Of a stretch of 64,000 bases of DNA, positions 17,055 to 26,656 are shown in pieces (position 1 is the stretch's first letter; each line of letters begins with the position of its first letter). The stretch comes from Pseudoalteromonas sp. N1230-9 (GTDB lineage Bacteria > Pseudomonadota > Gammaproteobacteria > Enterobacterales > Alteromonadaceae). The position numbers were made by a program, and so were the translations under genes. The notes under the pieces were generated by a model. The model was given only the letters and a program-made list of their open reading frames with translations, did no database searches and had not been told where the DNA came from. The stretch lies in the NCBI RefSeq assembly GCF_032716425.1, contig NZ_CP090419.1, positions 518,501 to 582,500 of the forward strand, read 5' to 3'.

Positions 17055-17513
17055 CTAAGGCACTACCGCTCTACTAATTGGATTTTGTAAGGAGATCAGT
17101 GTCTCGGTGGATTGAATAGCCTCGATTGCTTGAATCTTATTAATTAACACATCTTGTAGATGATCAATAGAGCGTGCCATCACTTTGATAAATATACTGT
17201 AGTTGCCTGTGGTGTAGTAGGCTTCAACCACTTCTTCTAACTCTTTTAAATGTAATAAAGTTTGCGGGTAATCGCGGGCATTATTCAAGTTAATACCTAT
17301 AAAACAGCATACATCGTAACCGAGTTGCTTTGCATTAATGCTTACCTGAGTGCCCGTAATGATGCCAGCTTGTTTCATCTTTTCGACTCTGACATGAATC
17401 GTGCCAGCACTTACAGCAAAGCGTTTAGCTAATTCTGCATACGCTGTGCGCGCATTTTCCATTAAGGCATTAAGGATGTTTTTATCGAGATTGTCGATTT
17501 GATAATTTTCCAT
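17055..17513 (-). CDS. asnC: AsnC transcriptional regulator (Lrp/AsnC family)
   Basis: 152 residues, matching E. coli AsnC closely in sequence and length when started at MENYQIDNLDKNIL; an in-frame start 30 bp upstream is less likely. An N-terminal winged helix-turn-helix (about 8-60, NARTAYAELAKRFAVSAGTIHVRVEKMKQAGI) is followed by the RAM effector domain. AsnC activates asnA and is modulated by asparagine. It is divergent from asnA across 188 bp, the classic arrangement, so autoregulation and control of asnA from the shared region are expected. Confidence 0.95.
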   Translation of the reverse strand: MENYQIDNLDKNILNALMENARTAYAELAKRFAVSAGTIHVRVEKMKQAGIITGTQVSINAKQLGYDVCCFIGINLNNARDYPQTLLHLKELEEVVEAYYTTGNYSIFIKVMARSIDHLQDVLINKIQAIEAIQSTETLISLQNPISRAVVP

Positions 17514-17701
17514 CGTATTTCTTAGTGTTAATTGTTGAATCAATAAATTTTATAGCATTATTTTTATGAAAATTTCAATGTTAAGTTCTTTTTATTAACG
17601 GTTATTGAAAATAACCTTTATTTAGTTGAGGATTGTTTTAACGAAGAGATTTCAGTTCTCTATTAAGCAAGTAACAATAACTGGGAATGAGGCCAATTAT
17701 T

Positions 17702-18697
17702 ATGAGTTCACACTACCTAAAGCAACAGCAGCAAATAAGCAAAGTAAAACAGTTCTTTTCAAGCCAACTAGAACAACAATTAGGGCTTGTTGAAGTGCAA
17801 GCGCCAATTTTGGCTAAAGTCGGTGATGGTATACAAGATAACTTAAGCGGTACTGAAAATGCTGTGTCGGTAGCGGTGAAAACGATTCCTAGCAGTCAAT
17901 TTGAAGTGGTGCACTCACTTGCGAAGTGGAAAAGAAAAACACTTGCAGATCATGGCTTCTCTGTAGGTGAAGGCCTTTATACGCATATGAAAGCACTTCG
18001 TCCTGATGAAGAATCATTAAGCCCAATTCATTCAGTGTATGTAGATCAGTGGGATTGGGAGAAAGTTATCTGTGAGAGCACTGAGCGCACTTTAGATAAG
18101 CTCAAAGAAACCGTCACATCGATTTATCAAGCAATAAAATCAACAGAGCGCTTTGTTGCCAGTGAGTTTGGTTTAACGCCGTTCTTACCAGAGCAAATTA
18201 CTTTTGTGCACAGTGAACAATTACGACAAATGTATCCCGATTTCACCGCAAAACAGCGTGAAAAGGCCGTCGCTCAAGAATATGGTGCAGTCTTTCTAAT
18301 TGGTATCGGTGGCGCACTTGCCGATGGGAAAATTCATGATGTGCGTGCCCCTGATTATGACGACTGGTCTACTAAAACCTGTAGTAAATTTGCCGGTTTA
18401 AATGGCGACATTCTAGTTTGGAACCCAGTGCTTGAAGATGCATTTGAAATATCATCAATGGGTATTCGTGTAAGCCCTGATGCACTTGCCACACAGTTGG
18501 CAATTACAGGTGACCAAGCACGCCTTGAGTTTGATTGGCATAAAGCATTGTTAGCGAAAAAATTTCCACAAACAATTGGTGGTGGGATTGGTCAATCACG
18601 TTTAGCGATGTTGTTGTTACAAAAACAGCATATTGGTCAGGTGCAAGTGGGTGTATGGCCAGAGCAATTGAAGCAGCAGGTTGACGGTATTCTTTAA
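17702..18697 (+). CDS. asnA: Aspartate-ammonia ligase (asparagine synthetase A)
   Basis: 331 residues, a class II aminoacyl-tRNA-synthetase-like fold. Motifs nearly identical to E. coli AsnA include [61 protein letters not shown] and the C-terminal [16 protein letters not shown]. It makes asparagine from aspartate, ammonia and ATP. The ATG at 17702 is preferred over one at 17687 because it gives the family's standard N-terminus and follows GGGAATGAGG. Confidence 0.96.
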   Translation: MSSHYLKQQQQISKVKQFFSSQLEQQLGLVEVQAPILAKVGDGIQDNLSGTENAVSVAVKTIPSSQFEVVHSLAKWKRKTLADHGFSVGEGLYTHMKALRPDEESLSPIHSVYVDQWDWEKVICESTERTLDKLKETVTSIYQAIKSTERFVASEFGLTPFLPEQITFVHSEQLRQMYPDFTAKQREKAVAQEYGAVFLIGIGGALADGKIHDVRAPDYDDWSTKTCSKFAGLNGDILVWNPVLEDAFEISSMGIRVSPDALATQLAITGDQARLEFDWHKALLAKKFPQTIGGGIGQSRLAMLLLQKQHIGQVQVGVWPEQLKQQVDGIL

Positions 18698-18710
18698 GTT
18701 AACGCTTTTA

Positions 18711-18741
18711 GTTAAAAAGAGGCTTTAAACCTCTTTTTAAC
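18711..18741. terminator. Bidirectional terminator between asnA and DUF342 gene
   Basis: GTTAAAAAGAGG-CTTTAAA-CCTCTTTTTAAC is a perfect 12-bp inverted repeat with A/T flanks. It overlaps the stop codon of the convergent DUF342 gene. Confidence 0.85.
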
Positions 18742-20341
18742 TTGTTTTGAACTCAACTTCGATTTTATTTTCTTCCAGCTTCACTTTACAAGGCGGGTAT
18801 TGGCGATTAGTTCGTAATACTTTGTCAAAAATATGAATTTCGACTCCTGAGTGAAGCGCTTTATTCACGACCAATTCGGCATCTTCGAGTAAGTCATGCA
18901 GATGGTGTTCTAAGCTTGATAGCTTTTTCTCTAATTGTTCGGCTTGTTGACAATAATGGTTTTGTGTCGCGCCTATTTTTGCGAGTAAAAGCTTTTTCTT
19001 TTCAGCATCTTTGACTTGATCTGCTTTTTCAATGGCTTCTTGCAATGTATCAAGCTGAGAGTCTGTTTGTGCGAGGTCTTTTAAACATTGGTCGGTTTCT
19101 GCTGTCACATCGGCGCCTGATGCGGCAAGGTTTACAACCATTTTAGCCCCTGATTCGTTGCCAATTTCACCAGCAAGAATTATTTGCGCATCGAGGATTT
19201 CTCCGCCAAATAACTTACCTTGCGGGTTATCTTCTTGGCCAACTTGCAACAGCTTTTTGGCTTTCATGATACAGTGGCTCGATTGGCGCTCTATAATAAT
19301 ATTATTGGCTTCTAAGTAACTATATTGGCCGTGTGATAGGTGAATATCACCTTGGCTAATAATATTACATGATAGCGTTTTATCATCGAGCTGATGACCA
19401 ATCACACCTTGCTTAATGGTTATATCGCCAATAGCTGATAGATGACCAGATTCAACTGTTCCCATCACTGTAATATCACCTTTGGCATTTATACGCATGC
19501 CAGGTTCGACATTGTGAGTGACAATAACACTTCCTTCAAAATCAACATGACCACTTTTAACGTTTACGTCAGCAATAGTGAAAATATCATCGACACGCAT
19601 GCCATTAGCAATATCCACTGGCACGCCTGAAATTGCCGAAACTAATTCTAGTGGGTTATTTTTTGAAATCTCTGTGCCTTCGCCTGCAACAAGTGCGCTG
19701 CTTTCACCTGCTTTTGCGGGTAGCACATCGCCAGTGACGGTAAATCCCTCTTTACCAGGGGTCGCGGGAATTTGTTTTACCAATAATACACCCGGTTCAA
19801 CACTGGCTAATTTACCAAAGTCGCGCATATCAACGGTGCCATCTTCGCGCAGTGTTGGCTTTTTCAATCGGTCTTTTAATGTTTCAACTTGTGGTACTAG
19901 CTTAGATGGCTGCCCATCAACAGGTAAACGGCCTTTTGCTACGACACCTTTTACCTTTTCTCCCGCAGGAAGCTCAAGTTGTTGTTGCAATAGCTTTTCT
20001 AAGTAGGCTTGTTTATAACCACGTGCGACACCTGCTTTGATTAGCTCTTTTTTGGCGTTTTCTAGGCTCATGATTGTGCCACCTTCGGCAAGGGTTAACT
20101 CGCCTGTAGCCAGCATTTTGTCATCACTGAGTGTTATTTCGAGGCTTGCATCATGCTTTGAAGCAACAACAAGCGTACGCTCTTTCATATCGGTTTTGAA
20201 AAAGTTGTTGATGGCATCATGATCCACTCTGCATTCACAGAAAGATGACTTCTCTAGTGCCTCAATGATAAAGGCAGCACTAGGTGGTGAGTGTTCATGA
20301 ACATCCAATAAGATGTTTCCGTTATGAGCCAGCTTAAACAC
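18737..20341 (-). CDS. FapA/DUF342 domain protein
   Basis: 534 residues of the DUF342 / flagellar-assembly-protein-A family. An N-terminal unique domain (about 1-95) is followed by the FapA N-terminal region, a right-handed beta-helix core with repeated turns (about 215-375; VNVKSGHVDFEGSVIV, GDITVMGTVESGHL, GDITIKQGVIGH) and a coiled-coil-rich tail (about 400-480). The start is GTG with AAAAGGA 7 bp upstream. FapA proteins are membrane-associated regulators or scaffolds (FapA in Vibrio vulnificus binds glucose-IIA and affects flagellation). No flagellar genes are nearby, so the role here is unassigned. Confidence 0.85.
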   Translation of the reverse strand: MFKLAHNGNILLDVHEHSPPSAAFIIEALEKSSFCECRVDHDAINNFFKTDMKERTLVVASKHDASLEITLSDDKMLATGELTLAEGGTIMSLENAKKELIKAGVARGYKQAYLEKLLQQQLELPAGEKVKGVVAKGRLPVDGQPSKLVPQVETLKDRLKKPTLREDGTVDMRDFGKLASVEPGVLLVKQIPATPGKEGFTVTGDVLPAKAGESSALVAGEGTEISKNNPLELVSAISGVPVDIANGMRVDDIFTIADVNVKSGHVDFEGSVIVTHNVEPGMRINAKGDITVMGTVESGHLSAIGDITIKQGVIGHQLDDKTLSCNIISQGDIHLSHGQYSYLEANNIIIERQSSHCIMKAKKLLQVGQEDNPQGKLFGGEILDAQIILAGEIGNESGAKMVVNLAASGADVTAETDQCLKDLAQTDSQLDTLQEAIEKADQVKDAEKKKLLLAKIGATQNHYCQQAEQLEKKLSSLEHHLHDLLEDAELVVNKALHSGVEIHIFDKVLRTNRQYPPCKVKLEENKIEVEFKTS

Positions 20342-20476
20342 GTGGAGATCCTTTTATACTACGATAGCTAAAGGTATATATTTCTGATTAAAACTAGAGT
20401 TATTAACACAGATTGCTAGAGAATTGCTTTTGAGTCAAGAGTTTCGGCTGAGAGATATGGGGATTTTTATAATAAA

Positions 20477-20502
20477 GTGCCAGCTATAAAAATAGCTGGC
20501 AC
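20477..20502 (-). terminator. Terminator after ridA
   Basis: GTGCCAGCTAT-AAAA-ATAGCTGGCAC, a perfect 11-bp stem 20 bp beyond the ridA stop. On the minus strand it is followed by a T/A-rich run. Confidence 0.75.
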
Positions 20503-20521
20503 GACAGATCAAAAGTGGCGA

Positions 20522-20914
20522 TTAGTTTGTAGAAGGTAGCTCCATAATGCCATCAATCTCGACTTGTACACCTTTTGGTAATGCACGAACACCAATTGCT
20601 GCACGTGCTGGGTAAGGTTGTTTGAAGTATTGGCTCATCACGTCGTTAACAATCGCGAAATTAGATAGGTCAGTTAAGAAGATATTAACCTTAACCATGT
20701 CTTGAATTTGGCCGCCGGCAGCTTGACATACAGCCGTTAAATTTTTAAATACTTGATGAGTTTGCTCAGTAAAGTCTTCTGAAATCACTTCCATTGTTTC
20801 TGGTACAAGTGGAATTTGGCCTGATAAATAAACGGCCGTGCCTACTTTAACAGCTTGGCTGTAAGTGCCAATTGCAGCAGGTGCATTATCAGTAGAAATA
20901 AAAGATTTGTTCAT
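20522..20914 (-). CDS. ridA: RidA family reactive imine/enamine deaminase
   Basis: 130 residues of the YjgF/YER057c/UK114 family. Visible signatures are [24 protein letters not shown] and the catalytic arginine segment [22 protein letters not shown]. It hydrolyses 2-aminoacrylate and related imines made by PLP dehydratases. It lies 11 bp downstream of spoT in the same direction, the order also known from Pseudomonas (spoT-ridA). Ribosome site AAGGAT precedes the ATG. Confidence 0.95.
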   Translation of the reverse strand: MNKSFISTDNAPAAIGTYSQAVKVGTAVYLSGQIPLVPETMEVISEDFTEQTHQVFKNLTAVCQAAGGQIQDMVKVNIFLTDLSNFAIVNDVMSQYFKQPYPARAAIGVRALPKGVQVEIDGIMELPSTN

Positions 20915-20925
20915 GATTATCCTTG

Positions 20926-23031
20926 TTACTTTTTACGATAGACTCGCTGTACATCAGGCATCACACGAATGCGACGCATGATATTGGCAACGTGAACACG
21001 ATTTTTCACTGTAATGCCTAAGTCTATCATGTATAAATTACTTTCTTTTTCGTCGGTTGCTATCTCGACAATGTTTGCTTGGGTTGAAGCCACAACATTG
21101 GTAAGTTTAGCGAGTGCACCCTGATGATTAATTATCTCAATCCGAAGGGCTGCAATGTATTCTTTTTCTGGGTTGTCATCCCATTTCACAACCAAGTATT
21201 TAGAGCGTTCTTTCTCCCAACCGCGAATGTTTTTACATTCTTGGCGGTGAACGGTAAGGCCCTTACCTTGACTGATATGAGCAGTGATAGCATCTCCTGG
21301 TACAGGGCGACAGCATTTAGAGTAGTTAACTAACATGCCTTCGGTACCGATGATGGTTGCTTTGGCTTTCTTAGCGATATCGTTTAAGTCGTCGGTTTCT
21401 TCTTGTACTAGACGTTTTGCGATAAGTACACTCATTAGATTGCCAGAACCAATTTCAACAAGTAACTCTAGAACAGTATTTAGCTCATGCTCTGTTAGGA
21501 CGCGTTGAATGTTCTCGTCTGGAATATCATCCAGTTTATGTTCGCCAAGGGCTGAATCCAGTAATCGACGGCCAAGTAACATTGCTTCTTCGTGTTGCTG
21601 GCTCTTCAGGTAATTACGAATACCAAGGCGCGCTTTTCCAGTGACGACAAAGTTTAGCCATGTCGCATTAGGATGTGCGCCTGAGCTGGTTATCACTTCC
21701 ACGGTTTGACCCGTATCAAGCGCTTTGCTCAGTGGGTGAGGCTTACGGTTTACGCGAGCTCCAACACAAGTATTACCAACATCAGTATGAACCGCATAGG
21801 CAAAGTCAACAGCCGTTGCGCCCATAGGCAGCTCTACAATTCGGCCATCAGGGGTAAATACATAAATTTCTTCAGGGAATAGCTCTGTTTTAACGTTTTC
21901 AACAAACTCAAAAGACGAGCCTGCACTTTGCTGAAGCTCCAGTAAGCTTTGCATCCATTGGCGTGCACGTTGCTGTGCGGTATGGCCTGCGCTATCACCG
22001 GCTTTTTTATACATCCAATGAGCGGCAACCCCTTTGTCGGCCATATGATCCATGTCGTGGGTACGAATTTGAATCTCAACAGGAATACCATGTGGGCCAA
22101 CTAATGAAGTATGAAGTGATTGATAACCATTGGTTTTTGGCACCGCAATGTAATCTTTAAAGCGGGTTTCGATTGGCTTGTAAAGGTTATGAGCAACACC
22201 TAACACGCGATAACAGGTATCCATGCTATCTACGTTAATGCGAAACGCATAAATATCCATCACTTCATTAAACGACAGCTCTTTATTAAGCATCTTTTTG
22301 TAAATGCTGTAGAGGTGTTTTTCGCGACCTGAAATAGTGGCGTCGATACCTGCTTCTTCTAAGCGTGCTTCAATTTCACTTTTAATGTTACTGATGACTT
22401 CTTTTCGATTACCGCGAGCTTTTACCACTTCAGATTTTAAAGCACGATGACGCATTGGGTAGAGTGCCTGAAAGCCTAAATCTTCCAGTTCATTTTTAAT
22501 ATCATGAATACCTAAACGGTTAGCGATTGGCGCATAAATTTCGAGTGTTTCGCGGGCAATACGACGGCGTTTGTCGGGACGAAGTGCGCCTAAAGTGCGC
22601 ATATTATGTGTTCGGTCAGCAAGCTTGATCAAGATAACACGAATATCTTGAGTCATGGCCATAATCATTTTGCGATAATTTTCAGCTTGGAATTCTTTTT
22701 TATCTTTAAAGCTGAGCTTATCGAGCTTACTTACCCCTTCTACTAGTTCGGCGACAGTATCACCAAATATTTCGGCTAAATCTTGTTGACTAAAATCGGT
22801 ATCTTCAATCACATCATGCATCAGGGCTGCCATGAGTGTTTCGTGATCTAAATGCATACCAGCAAGAATTTGTGTCACTTCGACGGGGTGGGTAATGTAG
22901 GGCTCGCCGCTTGAGCGAGTTTGCCCTTCGTGGGCTTCACGAGCTACCACGTAGGCTTTTTGTACCAGCTCTATATCAGCAGGCGACAAATATTCGGAAA
23001 TTTTCTTTTTCAGACCTTCAAAAAGATACAA
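20926..23031 (-). CDS. spoT: Bifunctional (p)ppGpp synthetase/hydrolase SpoT
   Basis: 701 residues from a TTG start giving the standard N-terminus (M)[13 protein letters not shown] lies 7 nt upstream. Extending upstream to 23109 adds 26 residues that relatives lack. Domains: HD hydrolase (about 45-150, with [16 protein letters not shown]), RelA/SpoT synthetase (about 230-340, with [19 protein letters not shown]), TGS (about 385-445), zinc/helical region with CCRPVPGD, and a C-terminal ACT domain. It controls the stringent response alarmone. It sits in the rpoZ-spoT-ridA unit. Confidence 0.97.
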   Translation of the reverse strand: MYLFEGLKKKISEYLSPADIELVQKAYVVAREAHEGQTRSSGEPYITHPVEVTQILAGMHLDHETLMAALMHDVIEDTDFSQQDLAEIFGDTVAELVEGVSKLDKLSFKDKKEFQAENYRKMIMAMTQDIRVILIKLADRTHNMRTLGALRPDKRRRIARETLEIYAPIANRLGIHDIKNELEDLGFQALYPMRHRALKSEVVKARGNRKEVISNIKSEIEARLEEAGIDATISGREKHLYSIYKKMLNKELSFNEVMDIYAFRINVDSMDTCYRVLGVAHNLYKPIETRFKDYIAVPKTNGYQSLHTSLVGPHGIPVEIQIRTHDMDHMADKGVAAHWMYKKAGDSAGHTAQQRARQWMQSLLELQQSAGSSFEFVENVKTELFPEEIYVFTPDGRIVELPMGATAVDFAYAVHTDVGNTCVGARVNRKPHPLSKALDTGQTVEVITSSGAHPNATWLNFVVTGKARLGIRNYLKSQQHEEAMLLGRRLLDSALGEHKLDDIPDENIQRVLTEHELNTVLELLVEIGSGNLMSVLIAKRLVQEETDDLNDIAKKAKATIIGTEGMLVNYSKCCRPVPGDAITAHISQGKGLTVHRQECKNIRGWEKERSKYLVVKWDDNPEKEYIAALRIEIINHQGALAKLTNVVASTQANIVEIATDEKESNLYMIDLGITVKNRVHVANIMRRIRVMPDVQRVYRKK

Positions 23032-23161
23032 AGTCACACTCCAATGCGCTAATGAAGTAAATCGGTAACGGTATGAATAGAATATACGATGAAAAGAAGG
23101 GCTTGCCAACGGCTAGTGCAGAAATACTAGCCGTATAGCGAAATCAAAGCGGGGAGCTTGA

Positions 23162-23437
23162 TTATTGGTTACCACCAACGATAGCAGCAACAGCAGCCAT
23201 TTCAGCGGCTTCTTGGTGTTGTTGTTCTTCACGGTCAATTAAGTCCATTGAAGAGCTGTCAACTAACCCTTTTTCAATTTCACGTAAAGCAATGACTGTC
23301 GGTTTGTCATTTTCAGCATCAACAAGTGGATCTTTACCACCTACTGCGATTTGGCGGGCACGACGAGCCGCAACTAAAATTAAGTCAAAACGATTACCAA
23401 TTGCATCTACTGCATCTTCAACAGTTACGCGAGCCAT
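23162..23437 (-). CDS. rpoZ: RNA polymerase omega subunit
   Basis: 91 residues, E. coli-like: [28 protein letters not shown] N-terminus, [15 protein letters not shown], and [15 protein letters not shown]. Omega assists beta-prime folding and forms part of the ppGpp site of RNA polymerase. It is followed by spoT and preceded by gmk, the conserved gammaproteobacterial order. Confidence 0.97.
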   Translation of the reverse strand: MARVTVEDAVDAIGNRFDLILVAARRARQIAVGGKDPLVDAENDKPTVIALREIEKGLVDSSSMDLIDREEQQHQEAAEMAAVAAIVGGNQ

Positions 23438-23542
23438 CTTAGCACTCCAAATAAATTTTTAAGCAAAGGCGTAGTTTACTGTACCAAGTTACATTCGCCA
23501 ATAGCTTGTGGTTAATTTTTATCTTTATTACCTAAAATTGTA

Positions 23543-24163
23543 TTATTTAAGTAAGGCGTTCAATAATTCTTGATGGCGAATAGTTTGGCTTTTGAGTGAC
23601 AAACGTTTTGCCATTACAATTGTTTCGATTTCAGCAAGCGCAGTATCAAAGTCATCATTCACAACCACATAATCATATTCATTATAGTGGGATGTTTCAG
23701 ATTGTGCCTTTGCCATTCTGCCAGCGATTACCTCAGCAGAGTCTTGACCACGGTTATTTAAACGTGATTCAAGCTCTTCTTTAGACGGCGGAAGAATGAA
23801 GATGGTTTCAACATCATCCACTAATTTGCGGATTTGCTGAGCACCTTGCCAATCGATATCTAAAAATACATCAATGCCAGCGTCGAGCTGAGTTTCAATC
23901 GCTTTTTTAGAGGTGCCGTAATAATTATCGAAAACTTGCGCCCATTCAAAGAAATCATTCTTGTCAATCAGTGCTTTAAACTCCTCAACCGACACAAAAT
24001 GATAATGCACACCGTTTTCTTCGCCAGGGCGAGGTGAACGCGTTGTGTGTGAAACCGATACCTTCATATCGCTGTGTTTGTTTAGTAATGCACTAATTAA
24101 GCTTGATTTACCTGCACCTGAAGGGGCCGATAAGATAAATAAATTTCCGCGAGTTTGCGCCAT
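23543..24163 (-). CDS. gmk: Guanylate kinase
   Basis: 206 residues with the P-loop [13 protein letters not shown]-binding residues in [19 protein letters not shown], and the lid/LID-end [14 protein letters not shown]. It converts GMP to GDP with ATP. It marks the left border of the nitrate island: the next gene leftward is core rpoZ, while rightward lies the tail of the nar operon. Confidence 0.97.
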   Translation of the reverse strand: MAQTRGNLFILSAPSGAGKSSLISALLNKHSDMKVSVSHTTRSPRPGEENGVHYHFVSVEEFKALIDKNDFFEWAQVFDNYYGTSKKAIETQLDAGIDVFLDIDWQGAQQIRKLVDDVETIFILPPSKEELESRLNNRGQDSAEVIAGRMAKAQSETSHYNEYDYVVVNDDFDTALAEIETIVMAKRLSLKSQTIRHQELLNALLK

Positions 24164-24188
24164 GATCTGTCTCTATTGAAAATAAATA

Positions 24189-24214
24189 GGCTCGGACTAT
24201 CGCTAATCCAAGCC
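24189..24214 (-). terminator. Possible terminator at the end of the nar operon
   Basis: On the minus strand GGCTTGGA pairs with TCCGAGCC (8 bp with one G-U) around a 10-nt loop, followed by TATTTATTTTC. It lies between the 46-residue gene and gmk. Confidence 0.5.
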
Positions 24215-24266
24215 TTTAATTTATCTATTGTACTTTATTTCGTTAAAAGTGCTCAAGTTTCAGGAA

Positions 24267-24407
24267 TTACTCGTCTTCATTTTCAGGGACTGCCTGCTCC
24301 TCACCTTTGTGCTTTGTGGTATCAGATGTAGCTTGCTCACTCGGGGTGTTGGTTTGTTCCGTTGGTTTAGTCGTGTCTTGCCCACCACAGGCTCCGCAAC
24401 AACTCAT
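24267..24407 (-). CDS. Small cysteine-rich acidic protein at the end of the nar operon
   Basis: 46 residues starting MSCCGACGGQDTTKP, with four cysteines within the first eight residues region (CC-x2-C) and an acidic, Thr/Glu-rich, probably disordered tail ending ENEDE. The start is backed by AAGGAG 6 bp upstream. It follows the parvulin gene by 16 bp in the same direction, so it is the last gene of the narGHJI transcript. The Cys cluster could bind zinc, copper or an iron-sulfur centre. I do not recognise a characterised family. Confidence 0.7.
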   Translation of the reverse strand: MSCCGACGGQDTTKPTEQTNTPSEQATSDTTKHKGEEQAVPENEDE

Positions 24408-24423
24408 ATGTTTCTCCTTTATT

Positions 24424-25200
24424 TTATTGTACAAGCGGACTGCTGCTGACATTAAAGTCGAAGCCTTCAATATCGGCGTCAGCAATTAATAGTTGGATAT
24501 ATTGCGCTATGGCTTTGCGCTCTACTTTCTTATTCAGGTAGTCCTCAATACGTGACTTCACGGCTTCAAAAGGCAGCTGTAGCCCAGGCTCTTTATGGTC
24601 AACATAAACAAGGTGATAACCAAAGCGGGTTTCAATAGGGTGAGCAATTAAGCCAACCTCAGCACTGAATACTTGGCGTTCAAACTCACTGACGGTCTGC
24701 CCTTTTGTTATTTGACCAAGTTGGCCACCTAATTGAGCTGAATCACATTTTGAATTTTGCTGTGCAAGCTCACTAAAAGAAGCGCCTTCAGAAAGTGCAC
24801 TTAGTAGGCTTTCAGCTTGATTAAGCGCATTGCTGCGCGCCTTTTCATCACTACTTGGTGCTGCAAGTAAAATATGTTTTGCTGCAATCAGTGGGGGAGT
24901 GGTGAATTTTGTTTTATTTTGTTGATAATAATGTTCGCACTCAGTCGCACTAGCACGGGGTAATTGCACTTCTGCTACGATGAGTTTTTCGAGCAATTTA
25001 TTTTGGCGTTGCTCGTCGGTGTCTGAAGCGTGCGTATCTAGATTGATATTTAGCGCTTGTGCGCGTTGTTGTAACAATTCGCCAATGATCAAACTCTGTG
25101 CTGCTTCTACCATTGCAGCGCGATGATCGTCGGCTGGGTGATACTGCATTTCATTAAGAATTTGTGTTTCGCTAATAGTATGTTGATTAACGTTAATCAT
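24424..25200 (-). CDS. Parvulin-type peptidyl-prolyl isomerase of the nar operon
   Basis: 258 residues, no signal peptide, so probably cytoplasmic. An N-terminal helical region (about 1-100) precedes a parvulin domain (about 110-205) with AAKHILLAAPSSDEKA, LAQQNSKCDSAQLGGQLG and the RFGYHLVYVDHKEPG end. NifM/PpiC-like proteins follow narI in Pseudomonas and other nitrate reducers and are thought to aid assembly of the cytoplasmic NarGH complex. The ATG follows CGAGGTCG; 45 bp separate it from narI. Confidence 0.88.
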   Translation of the reverse strand: MINVNQHTISETQILNEMQYHPADDHRAAMVEAAQSLIIGELLQQRAQALNINLDTHASDTDEQRQNKLLEKLIVAEVQLPRASATECEHYYQQNKTKFTTPPLIAAKHILLAAPSSDEKARSNALNQAESLLSALSEGASFSELAQQNSKCDSAQLGGQLGQITKGQTVSEFERQVFSAEVGLIAHPIETRFGYHLVYVDHKEPGLQLPFEAVKSRIEDYLNKKVERKAIAQYIQLLIADADIEGFDFNVSSSPLVQ

Positions 25201-25245
25201 ATCGACCTCGCGGGGGATGCCCTGTCGAAACAGGGCATGATCTGG

Positions 25246-25929
25246 TTAAGATTTGCTACGAACCACTTGGTAGTTACGGCTTAAGTATTGTACTGGTACG
25301 CTGGCAATATGAACTAAGCGACTAAATGGGAATACCACAAATAATGTCATGCCGAGTGCAACATGCAGTTTATAAATCCAATGAACTTGTGTAATTGCTG
25401 CAGTGGCTTCGGTTAAATCAAAGGTCACAATGTTTTGTGCCCAGCTCATTAGTAGCAGCATTTCTGTACCGTCTAAATGGTTTGCTGAGACAAAAATTGA
25501 TAATAAACCTAAAATTAATTGCACGTATAACAGCAGTAAAATTGCAATATCCATATTGCTGCTTGTGGCTCTAATACGCGGTTCAAATAGACGGCGTTTG
25601 ATTAAAATGGTTAGGCCGTAAAAACAAATCAAACCAAACACACCGCCGAGTGTCATGGCAATGAGTTGCTTGTGACCTGCTTCAATACCAAACACATGCC
25701 AGATTTCTGCAGGTGTCAGTAAGCCAACAAAGTGACCAAGCAATACCATAATGATACCAATATGGAATGCGCGGCTGCCTTGTTTGAGCTTTTTACTTTC
25801 AAGTAGTTGGCTTGAGCCTGTTTTCCATGTGTACTGTTCTCGGTCGTAACGTATTACCGAGCCAATAACAAACACGGCTAAGGCGATGTAGGGATAAATC
25901 CCAAAGAAAAAGGTGTTTAAATAACTCAT
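25246..25929 (-). CDS. narI: Respiratory nitrate reductase gamma subunit NarI
   Basis: 227 residues, five membrane helices, diheme cytochrome b subunit. The histidine-containing segments GIIMVLLGHFVGLL (helix 2) and WIYKLHVALGMTLFVVFPFSRLVHI (helix 5) carry the haem ligands. It takes electrons from quinol at the periplasmic side. The start MSYLNTFFFGIYPYIAL with AAGGAG upstream is the family start; a longer in-frame reading overlapping narJ is not used. Confidence 0.97.
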   Translation of the reverse strand: MSYLNTFFFGIYPYIALAVFVIGSVIRYDREQYTWKTGSSQLLESKKLKQGSRAFHIGIIMVLLGHFVGLLTPAEIWHVFGIEAGHKQLIAMTLGGVFGLICFYGLTILIKRRLFEPRIRATSSNMDIAILLLLYVQLILGLLSIFVSANHLDGTEMLLLMSWAQNIVTFDLTEATAAITQVHWIYKLHVALGMTLFVVFPFSRLVHIASVPVQYLSRNYQVVRSKS

Positions 25930-25939
25930 GATGAACTCC

Positions 25940-26653
25940 TTAACTGGCTTCTTGATTAAAGTCAGTCCAGCTAACTGGAACATATTGATCTTTGCGCTGA
26001 GATTCGTCAGGGCGATTGACTGAGCTTGGGCAGTTGGTTGCATCTTGTGCACCAAAAGTTATGGCTTCTTCTTCCCACTCTTTATCAATGGCTTGTTTCG
26101 TATCATCGCGTTTTTCACCGTTGATTTGCTTGCGTAATGCATCGAGATCTAAATCACTCTGGGCAAGCTCTAACAGGCTTGAAAAGAGTAATGAGTAGTC
26201 ACTTTCTCGTTTTTCAAGACGGCATAGTAGCAGGCCAAAAATATGGTCTACTTCGACCAGCCAAGACTGAGCATTTGCTTCGCCTTGGGTTGCTAAGAAT
26301 TCTAAAAACAGGGGGATGTAGTCAGGTAGTTCATTTTGACTTAACTCTAAACCAGCCTGTTTGTATTGCTCTACTAAGTCGACCATGGCTTGACCACGGT
26401 CACGGCTTTCGCCGTGAACATGTTCAAAAAGCCACAGACCAAGCGCGCGTCCACGTTCAAATAATCCGTCATACTCGGCTTGCCAGTCGAGTATGTCTTT
26501 TTCACATTGTGAAGTGATAAAAGCACAGACAGCACGTTGATTTTGTTCTGTTAGTGAACTTTGTTTAAGGGTACTGATTAGCTCATCTTTCGCTTGTATA
26601 AGCTCAGGAGTTGGATAATCAAGTAAATGAGAAAATACACTTAAAACTTGCAT
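25940..26653 (-). CDS. narJ: Nitrate reductase molybdenum cofactor assembly chaperone NarJ
   Basis: 237 residues, all helical TorD/NarJ family. Motifs include SHLLDYPTPEL at the N-terminus, the DYIPLFLEFLA signature near residue 110, and an acidic C-terminal tail. NarJ binds the NarG N-terminus and delays membrane anchoring until Moco and iron-sulfur centres are inserted. It starts 3 bp after narH with GGAGTAAG. Confidence 0.96.
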   Translation of the reverse strand: MQVLSVFSHLLDYPTPELIQAKDELISTLKQSSLTEQNQRAVCAFITSQCEKDILDWQAEYDGLFERGRALGLWLFEHVHGESRDRGQAMVDLVEQYKQAGLELSQNELPDYIPLFLEFLATQGEANAQSWLVEVDHIFGLLLCRLEKRESDYSLLFSSLLELAQSDLDLDALRKQINGEKRDDTKQAIDKEWEEEAITFGAQDATNCPSSVNRPDESQRKDQYVPVSWTDFNQEAS

Positions 26654-26656
26654 AAC

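Noticed and set aside
23032..23109. N-terminal extension of SpoT
   Set aside because: The added 26 residues do not fit the family and the TTG start has a better-placed ribosome site.
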